Shown here: piece after piece, positions 1 through 5,285 of the stretch
Numbering within the stretch: the stretch's first letter is position 1
How the letters are laid out: each line of letters begins with the position of its first letter
NCBI GenBank assembly: GCA_031270425.1
Contig: JAISXQ010000282.1
Location: 1-5,285 of the forward strand
Direction: 5' to 3'
Length of the DNA stretch: 5,285 nucleotides
Origin: Prevotellaceae bacterium
Lineage (GTDB): Bacteria; Bacteroidota; Bacteroidia; Bacteroidales; Paludibacteraceae
Translations under genes and position numbers: made by a program
Notes under the pieces: generated by a model
Databases searched by the model: none
The model's input: the letters and a program-made list of their open reading frames with translations, nothing else
What the model was told of the DNA's origin: nothing

Positions 1-1706
1 CGGAACAAATTCCGCTGTCGAAAGGCATTTTTACCAATGAAACGATTGACGAGGTACAGACGGAAACCTACGGCGGGAACACCGGCGCGGCTTTTCAGTT
101 TGACCGGCAGACGAAAAAAATCGGAGTCCGCTACGGCATTTCTTTGATAAGCGAGGAGCAGGCGCGTAAAAACCTGTACCGCGAAATACCGGATTTCGAT
201 TTGGACGCGGTAGCGCAAAAAGGACGGACAATTTGGAACGAAACATTAAGCAAAATCAAGGTAAAAAGTTCTTCGGAAGATGATAAAACCGTATTTTACA
301 CCTCATTGTACCGTACTTACGAGCGTATGATTTGCCTGTCGGAAGATGGAAAGTATTATAGCGGTTTCGACGGCAAGGTGCATGACGATAAAGGATTTCC
401 TTTTTACAACGACGATTGGATTTGGGATACTTACCGGGCAACGCACCCTTTGCGGGTTATTATTGAGCCTGAAATACAGACCGATATGCTTCATTCGTTC
501 ATTCGTATGGCGGAACAGATGGAAAACTTCTGGATGCCGACTTTCCCCGAAATATGGGGCGATGGGCGCCGGATGAACTCAAACCACGGTGTGTCAACCG
601 TCCTCGATTGTTACTGTAAAGGGTTGACCGGTTTTGATTTGGAAAAAGCGTACTTGGCTTGCCGGAATGCTGTTACGGAGAAAACCTTAGCCCCTTGGTC
701 GGGTAAAAAAGCAGGCGAGCTGGACGAGTTTTATAAACAGAACGGCTATTTTCCGGCTCTGGCTCCGGGTGAAAAAGAAACTGCGCCCGAAGTGGATTTG
801 TGGGAACGCCGCCAACCGGTTGCCGTAACATTGGGAACGGTTTACGACGAATGGTGTCTGGCTCATATCGCCAAACTGTTGGGAAAAACAGAAGATTATG
901 AGTATTTTTTAGACAGAAGTTTTAATCACCGTAACCTGTTTCATCCCGAAACTAAGTTTTTCCATCCGAAAGACGCGAACGGAAAATTTATTGAAAATGT
1001 AGATTATCGTTACCATGGAGGATCTGGCGACCGCGACGCTTACGACGAAAACAACGCTTGGATTTACCGTTGGGATGTGCAGCACAATATCGCGGATTTA
1101 ATTGAATTAATGGGTGGAAATAAGGCTTTTGTCGCAGAATTGGAACGTATGTACAATACGCCCCTCGGCAAGCCGAAATATGAATTTTACGCCATATTCC
1201 CAGACCATACAGGCAATGCAGGACAGTTTTCGATGGGAAACGAAACGGCTTTGCATATTCCTTATTTGTACAATTACGCCGGCGAACCTTGGCGCACGCA
1301 AAAGCGTGTCCGCAATTTGCTGACGCAATGGTTTCGCAACGACTTGATGGGCGTACCCGGCGATGAAGACGGCGGCGGAATGTCGGCGTTTGTCGTCTTT
1401 TCGCAGTTGGGATTTTATCCGGTTACTCCGGGATTGCCGATGTATGTTATCGGAAGCCCTGTTTTTGAACAGGCGGAAATACAATTAACAGGCGGAAAAA
1501 CGTTTAAAATAAAGTGCCGTAACTATTCCTCCGAAAACAAATATATCCAGTCGGCTAAACTCAATGGAGAAGAATGGAATAAATCATGGTTTAGTCATGA
1601 AGATTTGATGCAGGGAGGCGTATTGGAATTTACAATGGGAAAATATCCAAACAAACGCTGGGCGTCAACTCAGGATGCAGTACCGCCATCGTTTAAAATG
1701 AAATAA
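1..1706 (+). CDS. GH92 family alpha-mannosidase, 5'-truncated by the window edge
   Basis: This is the C-terminal part of a glycoside hydrolase family 92 protein, a family of calcium-dependent inverting exo-alpha-mannosidases. The frame is open from base 3 to the TAA at 1704-1706, giving 567 visible residues. Family members are usually about 700-760 residues, so roughly 150-200 N-terminal residues, including any signal peptide, lie upstream. TTG at 144 is not the start, because family-like sequence continues before it. Visible blocks: the end of the N-terminal beta-sandwich and the linker (QARKNLYREIPDFDLDAV, from about 159), WDTYRATHPL (423), YDEW (about 846), DENNAWIYRW (1044), GNETALHIPYLYNYAG (1236), PGDEDGGGMSA (1356) and GFYPVTPG. 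From memory of Bacteroides GH92 structures, the Glu at 1047-1049 is the probable catalytic acid, and the Asp pair at 1362-1364 and 1368-1370 are the base candidates. The family call is firm. Linkage specificity is not: GNETALH replaces the commoner GNEPSHH. No T9SS sorting domain is seen at the C-terminus. Confidence 0.93.
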   Translation, partial: EQIPLSKGIFTNETIDEVQTETYGGNTGAAFQFDRQTKKIGVRYGISLISEEQARKNLYREIPDFDLDAVAQKGRTIWNETLSKIKVKSSSEDDKTVFYTSLYRTYERMICLSEDGKYYSGFDGKVHDDKGFPFYNDDWIWDTYRATHPLRVIIEPEIQTDMLHSFIRMAEQMENFWMPTFPEIWGDGRRMNSNHGVSTVLDCYCKGLTGFDLEKAYLACRNAVTEKTLAPWSGKKAGELDEFYKQNGYFPALAPGEKETAPEVDLWERRQPVAVTLGTVYDEWCLAHIAKLLGKTEDYEYFLDRSFNHRNLFHPETKFFHPKDANGKFIENVDYRYHGGSGDRDAYDENNAWIYRWDVQHNIADLIELMGGNKAFVAELERMYNTPLGKPKYEFYAIFPDHTGNAGQFSMGNETALHIPYLYNYAGEPWRTQKRVRNLLTQWFRNDLMGVPGDEDGGGMSAFVVFSQLGFYPVTPGLPMYVIGSPVFEQAEIQLTGGKTFKIKCRNYSSENKYIQSAKLNGEEWNKSWFSHEDLMQGGVLEFTMGKYPNKRWASTQDAVPPSFKMK

Positions 1707-1714
1707 AGAAAATG
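1707..1714 (+). promoter_or_regulatory. Five-base gap and A-rich translation start of the second gene
   Basis: Only AGAAA separates the GH92 stop codon from the ATG at 1712. There is no room for a promoter or terminator, and no Bacteroidota-type promoter (TTG near -33, TAnnTTTG near -7) is evident in the preceding coding sequence. The leader is A-rich (AAATAAAGAAA) with no GGAGG-like element, as is common in Bacteroidota. Co-transcription, and perhaps translational coupling to the GH92 gene, is the simplest reading. This is inference from spacing. Confidence 0.55.
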
Positions 1715-1774
1715 AAACTGAATTTAATTGCATGGATTGTCGGGTTAATTTTACTACCAACGAATACAATCGCG
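1712..1774 (+). other. Signal peptide of the GH38-like protein
   Basis: Residues 1-21 consist of a Lys at position 2, a hydrophobic core (LIAWIVGLILL), then PTNTIA with a likely signal peptidase I cut between A21 and Q22. There is no cysteine at the cut, so it is not a lipoprotein. The C-terminus ends in Fn3 and a short ELIIK tail with no recognisable type IX sorting domain, so a soluble periplasmic location is the best inference. Confidence 0.85.
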
Positions 1775-4700
1775 CAAAACAAAATTGTAAGTCGCTTGAC
1801 TATACAGCCAACCCAGCTTGTAACTCATGATAATCCTGCGTTACAGCAGGTTGATTTGGTAATAGAAAGCGCGAAGGATTTGGAAAAGTGTTCTTTACAG
1901 GTTTTTAACGGAAAAAAACGAATAAATGCAGATGTTTCTTTTGACCTGAAAAAGGGAATCAGCAACGTCTCTGTTTTTTTACCCGAACCAACGCAAACGA
2001 TACAAAGTACATGGATATTGACCAAAGGCTCTAAAACAATAATAAAAAAGGATTTTAAGTGGGAAGTTCCTCGCCATTGGACTATTTATTTGGTCAAATC
2101 AACCCATATTGATATCGGTTTGCATAACCCGCAATACAAGCAACGCTTGGAAACTACGGAATTAATTGACGAAGCAATAAAATTGGCAGATTTGGGTAAA
2201 ACCAGACCCGGCGCTTCAAAATACCGGTATATTGTCGAGGGCATGTGGTGGTGGCTGAACTATGTGAAAGAGCGGGACAAGCATTCGGTGGACAAGGTAA
2301 TAAACGAATATGTCAAGAAAGGCTATCTTGGAATAGGAGCTTCCCATTCGGGGAATCACACGCAAGTGTTTGGAGAAGAAGAAATGTGCAGGAGCGCTTA
2401 TTATACCAAACAGTTGAAAGACCGGTGGGATGTAAATACCGGTTTTATGATTTTTGCGGATAACAACGGAATTTCGTGGCCTTTGGTATCGACTTATGCA
2501 GATGCAGGCATAAAGTATATGGGCTACTTCCCAAACAGTTGGAATCCTCCTACTGTTGGCGAGAGTAGAATTGGAGTAGAATATGATTCCGGATTGCCTC
2601 ATTTATTTTACTGGCGTTCGCATGACCGGAAAGATAGCATTTTGGTGTGGACGGCGCCATCCTATGTCTGGGCAAGTTTTTATTTTGGTATCCAGACTTG
2701 TATTGCGCGTCCGCCTTTCTTCGTCGAGCCTGATACAATAGCTCCCCGCCTTGTTAAACAGTTGGCAAATTTAGAAGCCCGTTATCCTTATGATGTATGG
2801 TTGGTTTCAAACTACGACGACAACGATTACGAAACTACCAATCTGGTTTCGTCCAATGTTGTTCATGCATGGAATAAAAAATGGCAATGGCCCCAACTTC
2901 GTACCGTAGGGGATATGTCGGAGCCATTCCGCATCGTCGAAGAACGTTTTGGCGATAAAATCCCGACTTTGGAAGGAACAATGACAGGCGGTTGGGCGCA
3001 ACATCCCTTATCTACCCCGGCATTATTGGCAAAGAAAAAAGAAGCTGCGCGTCTTTTACCTGTGGCGGAAAAACTGTCAACCATAGCTTACCTTACAAAT
3101 CGAAATTATTTATATCCGAAAGTTGCTTATGAAAGAGCCTGGGACGCTTTGATTTGTAATGACGAACATGGATACGGAGTAAGTTCTTATAAAGGACGGA
3201 GCGTTTTCGATACGTGGATGCAAAAAAAGGATTGGATTGATTTTGGCTTGGAAACCGGAAAGCAAGAAAGCAAACGCGCTTTAAAAGCAATAGCATCGCA
3301 AATTGGTGCAACTCATCCTGCCATAATGGTTTTTAATCCGCTTTTACAAAAACGTTCCGAAATTGTAGAAATAGAACTCCCCGGCAGTTATAGCGATATA
3401 AATGCAGTTGTGGATCCTGATGGTAATTTGATTAAAGCGCTTAGAAATGGGAATACAATACGATTTGTCGCCCCGGATATTCCTCCGGTTGGTTATACGG
3501 TTTATTATTTATCTAATGACGACAAACAACAAACAGTTGAGCAACGAAATAATAATACTCCTCCGGTACTCGAAAACCGTTATTATCGCTTGGTATTTAA
3601 TGAAAAAGGAAGTATTGTTACCATTTTTGACAAAGAATTGGGTATGGAACTGCTAGATCAATCGTCTATATATAATGCGAATCAATTTATTTATACAAAT
3701 AATGCGCATAAAAGCTTTTCGAGACTTACATCCGCCGGTTTCATAATCGAAAAATCTTTTATCGACCAAACAGTAGTTGCACATTTGAAAGACGAATTGA
3801 GCGGCGCAAAGATTATTCAACGGGTAACGCTTCCTTTTAATGAAAAAAGAATTGACATAGATAACACGCTAGACCAAGTTCGCGGATTAGCAGAAGAAAA
3901 CCGGTGGAACCGCTTCGGCTATTATGCCTTTCCTTTTAATGTGGAGAATCCTCAATTTAGGATAGAACTGAATGGTTGCGATGTGGATCCTTTCAAAGAT
4001 CAAACCGGACACGGAACCGATGCTTATCACGCCGCCAATAACTGGTCGCACGTAGGAAACAATGAATTTGGTATTACCTTAGTTCAACACGACAGTCATC
4101 TTATAGAGTTGGGACAAATACACAAAATGAAAAATACCATTGATAAGAAAGCGGCGTCTTCTCACCTTTATTCTTATATTTTTAACGATTGGTTATACTC
4201 CCACGCGCACGCATCAGGACCTTCGGACATGAATTTGCATTACAGGTATACTATTTACAGTCATGCCGGAGATTATAAAGAAGCGAATATCGCAACATTT
4301 GCCGATCGGGTAGTCAATCCTGTATTGGCAGGATTAATTCCATCCGCGCAAAAGGGATATTTGCCGCTTTCTCGTAATTTCGTATCTTCCGATAAAGATA
4401 ATATCCGGCTTTTGGCTTTAAAACTGACAGACGACCCGGGACAGGGGATCATAGCCCGGTTCCACGAAACAAAAGGAGAAAACAGTAATGCCAATTTCAA
4501 TTTCGGTTGGGGAGACAATCTTTTATTTACGTTATGTTCAATTACCGAAAAAGATAGAGCAAAATTGAAGAACGCCGGATTTTCCATTGCTCCCTACGGA
4601 TATTCAACTTTGCGCATCCAACAACAGAGTTCATTGCTTCAACCTCCTGTAATTGAGATAAATAATATATCGGACAATTCGCTTACATTGGAATGGAAAA

Positions 4701-5269
4701 AGGTCGAAGGAGCAAGATACTATAACATCTACCGCGCTGAATATGCTGATTTTATTTCAAATGAATATAGTTTTTTAACAAGCGCGAACAATGTATCTAT
4801 TAACGATGAATACGTAACGCAAGGCATAACCTATCATTATAGAGTTGCAGCAGTGGATACAAAAGGACGGCAAGGACATTTATCAAGCGTTGTTTCGGCG
4901 GCGGCTTTGGCGGAAGGAAAGTCGGCTCCTGCAAAAGTAGGTAGTTTTTATACCGGTTTAATTTCCAAACCTCGCGCATGGCGTGCCGATGAAGACAATA
5001 TCCTGTATTTGCAATGGGGGCAAAACAAGGAAAAAGATATATCCCACTATGAACTTTACAGAAGTACTAATCCCGATTTTGAACCAAACAAAAATGCGTT
5101 TTTAAGAAAAGTACAACCCGGCGCCTATGCTGCGGTGATAGCCGAAGACAACGGTTTGCTTCCTTATACAACGTATTACTACCGGGTTCTTGCAGTAGAT
5201 AACGATGGTAACAAAGGAGAATGCAGCGATGTATTTTCGGGAACTACGCGAGAGTTAATTATAAAGTGA
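1712..5269 (+). CDS. Secreted GH38-like zinc glycoside hydrolase (putative alpha-mannosidase) with two C-terminal Fn3 domains
   Basis: This complete 1185-residue protein is probably exported to the periplasm. Domains in order: signal peptide (1-21), a beta-rich region (about 22-118), a GH38-like catalytic barrel (about 122-430), a helical segment (about 431-530), a beta-sandwich region (about 535-970), and two Fn3 domains (about 977-1066 and 1074-1181). GH38 enzymes are retaining alpha-mannosidases whose zinc is held by two His and two Asp, one Asp also being the nucleophile. Plausible equivalents here are H132 and D134 in STHIDIG, D250 in FADNNGISW (nucleophile and ligand), and H486 in NDEHGYG. 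D369/D370 in NYDDND resembles the acid/base GDD of Golgi mannosidase II. Order and spacing match, but the motifs are far from classical (HxDxGW, IDPFGHS, QFHDILPG). They look closer to the DUF5054 branch, which carries THLDIGFTD- and TDVPGHT-like motifs. The ATG is chosen because it directly precedes a good signal peptide. Superfamily membership is likely; substrate is unknown, with mannose suggested by the adjacent GH92 gene. Confidence 0.85.
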   Translation: MKLNLIAWIVGLILLPTNTIAQNKIVSRLTIQPTQLVTHDNPALQQVDLVIESAKDLEKCSLQVFNGKKRINADVSFDLKKGISNVSVFLPEPTQTIQSTWILTKGSKTIIKKDFKWEVPRHWTIYLVKSTHIDIGLHNPQYKQRLETTELIDEAIKLADLGKTRPGASKYRYIVEGMWWWLNYVKERDKHSVDKVINEYVKKGYLGIGASHSGNHTQVFGEEEMCRSAYYTKQLKDRWDVNTGFMIFADNNGISWPLVSTYADAGIKYMGYFPNSWNPPTVGESRIGVEYDSGLPHLFYWRSHDRKDSILVWTAPSYVWASFYFGIQTCIARPPFFVEPDTIAPRLVKQLANLEARYPYDVWLVSNYDDNDYETTNLVSSNVVHAWNKKWQWPQLRTVGDMSEPFRIVEERFGDKIPTLEGTMTGGWAQHPLSTPALLAKKKEAARLLPVAEKLSTIAYLTNRNYLYPKVAYERAWDALICNDEHGYGVSSYKGRSVFDTWMQKKDWIDFGLETGKQESKRALKAIASQIGATHPAIMVFNPLLQKRSEIVEIELPGSYSDINAVVDPDGNLIKALRNGNTIRFVAPDIPPVGYTVYYLSNDDKQQTVEQRNNNTPPVLENRYYRLVFNEKGSIVTIFDKELGMELLDQSSIYNANQFIYTNNAHKSFSRLTSAGFIIEKSFIDQTVVAHLKDELSGAKIIQRVTLPFNEKRIDIDNTLDQVRGLAEENRWNRFGYYAFPFNVENPQFRIELNGCDVDPFKDQTGHGTDAYHAANNWSHVGNNEFGITLVQHDSHLIELGQIHKMKNTIDKKAASSHLYSYIFNDWLYSHAHASGPSDMNLHYRYTIYSHAGDYKEANIATFADRVVNPVLAGLIPSAQKGYLPLSRNFVSSDKDNIRLLALKLTDDPGQGIIARFHETKGENSNANFNFGWGDNLLFTLCSITEKDRAKLKNAGFSIAPYGYSTLRIQQQSSLLQPPVIEINNISDNSLTLEWKKVEGARYYNIYRAEYADFISNEYSFLTSANNVSINDEYVTQGITYHYRVAAVDTKGRQGHLSSVVSAAALAEGKSAPAKVGSFYTGLISKPRAWRADEDNILYLQWGQNKEKDISHYELYRSTNPDFEPNKNAFLRKVQPGAYAAVIAEDNGLLPYTTYYYRVLAVDNDGNKGECSDVFSGTTRELIIK
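1775..2065 (+). other. N-terminal beta-rich extension before the catalytic domain
   Basis: Residues 22-118 have an alternating hydrophobic/polar strand pattern (for example QQVDLVIES, CSLQVFNGK, NVSVFLPE) ending at the strand that leads into the barrel at WTIYLVKSTHIDIG. The pattern suggests an immunoglobulin-like beta-sandwich. I do not recognise the family. Many bacterial GH38 proteins begin the catalytic domain near the N-terminus or carry a different leading domain, so this could be a glycan-binding or spacer module. The fold is inferred from pattern only. Confidence 0.5.
2075..3301 (+). other. GH38-like catalytic core with zinc site
   Basis: Residues about 122-530. Candidate zinc ligands and their codons are H132 (2105), D134 (2111), D250 (2459, also the nucleophile) and H486 (3167). 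The possible acid/base is D370 (2819), next to D369. Separations are 116 residues from D134 to D250 and 236 from D250 to H486; as I recall, Drosophila Golgi mannosidase II has about 112 and 267. A helical stretch rich in Lys, Ala and Leu (about 436-460) follows TGGWAQHP, resembling the start of the three-helix segment after the barrel in GH38. Assignments are by eye, without an alignment. Confidence 0.7.
3314..4621 (+). other. Post-catalytic beta-sandwich region of the GH38-like protein
   Basis: Residues about 535-970 correspond in position to the C-terminal beta domains of GH38 proteins. It starts at AIMVFNPLLQKRSEIVEIEL, which resembles the 'VFNPL..R...V' opening common in that region. It continues through an Asn-rich loop (QRNNNTPP, about 611-618) and then ENRYYRLVFNEKGSIVTIFD, which matches the usual 'N..yrv.fd..G.i.si.Dk' pattern, followed by KELGMELLD. 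The region ends near GYSTLRI before the Fn3 linker. It supports membership in the GH38 superfamily independently of the metal motifs. Confidence 0.7.
4640..5254 (+). other. Two tandem fibronectin type III domains
   Basis: Residues about 977-1066 and 1074-1181. Each has the Fn3 tryptophan of strand B (W995 in LTLEWKKVEG; W1102 in LYLQWGQNKE), a strand C YxxYR element (YYNIYRAEYADF; HYELYRSTNPDF), and the strand F signature (YHYRVAAVDTKGRQG; YYYRVLAVDNDGNKGE). The second domain is longer because of an insertion between strands C and E (about 1118-1145). Such modules in secreted bacterial hydrolases act as spacers or aid binding to polymers; the role here is unknown. Confidence 0.87.
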
Positions 5270-5285
5270 CGCGAAATAAAACAAA

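Noticed and set aside
144..146. TTG as a possible start codon of the GH92 gene
   Set aside because: The frame is open upstream to the window edge, and the translated upstream residues look like the end of the GH92 N-terminal domain, so the true start is outside the window.
1107..1484. 125-codon open frame on the minus strand
   Set aside because: It lies wholly inside the most conserved part of the GH92 gene. Its translation shows no recognisable domain and has the Arg/Ser-rich look of an antisense shadow.
1912..1980. Runs of seven A (1912-1918) and seven T (1974-1980) as possible frameshift or phase-variation sites
   Set aside because: The reading frame is intact through both, and the downstream domains are in the same frame, so there is no sign of a shift. 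The runs are short and in an AT-rich stretch.
2216..2602. 128-codon open frame on the minus strand
   Set aside because: It overlaps the conserved GH38-like catalytic core, and its translation has no recognisable family features.
3548..3556. Three AAT codons in a row as a microsatellite
   Set aside because: Only three copies, encoding an Asn loop. Too short to be meaningful.
4273..4587. 104-codon open frame on the minus strand
   Set aside because: It is antisense to the beta-sandwich region of the second gene, with no supporting start signal or recognisable protein.
5270..5285. Possible terminator or next gene start after the second stop codon
   Set aside because: Only 16 A-rich bases remain. 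They form no visible hairpin and contain no start codon.

Overview
The window holds two protein-coding genes on the + strand, packed end to end, and almost nothing else. The content points to a member of the Bacteroidota. A GH92 exo-alpha-mannosidase sits five bases from a large secreted GH38-like hydrolase, which is the usual make-up of a glycan-utilisation locus in that phylum. The second start has only an A-rich leader with no clear Shine-Dalgarno, which also fits. Genus cannot be read from this; a gut or environmental Bacteroidales is a reasonable guess.

Layout: bases 1-1706 are the C-terminal three quarters of a GH92 family protein whose start lies upstream of the window. Bases 1707-1711 are the gap. 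Bases 1712-5269 encode a complete 1185-residue protein with a signal peptide, an extra N-terminal beta-rich region, a GH38-like catalytic core with its zinc ligands apparently intact, a large beta-sandwich region, and two C-terminal fibronectin type III (Fn3) domains. The last 16 bases are non-coding and show no recognisable signal. No RNA gene, CRISPR array, insertion sequence, or convincing promoter or terminator was seen.

The two genes are probably co-transcribed. The likely joint role is stepwise trimming of mannose-containing glycans (alpha-mannan or N-glycans) in the periplasm: GH92 enzymes are calcium-dependent inverting exo-mannosidases, and GH38 enzymes are zinc-dependent retaining alpha-mannosidases. 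The substrate of the second protein is uncertain because its signature motifs diverge from classical GH38. No wholly new kind of system is evident. The most interesting object is this divergent GH38-like/Fn3 protein.
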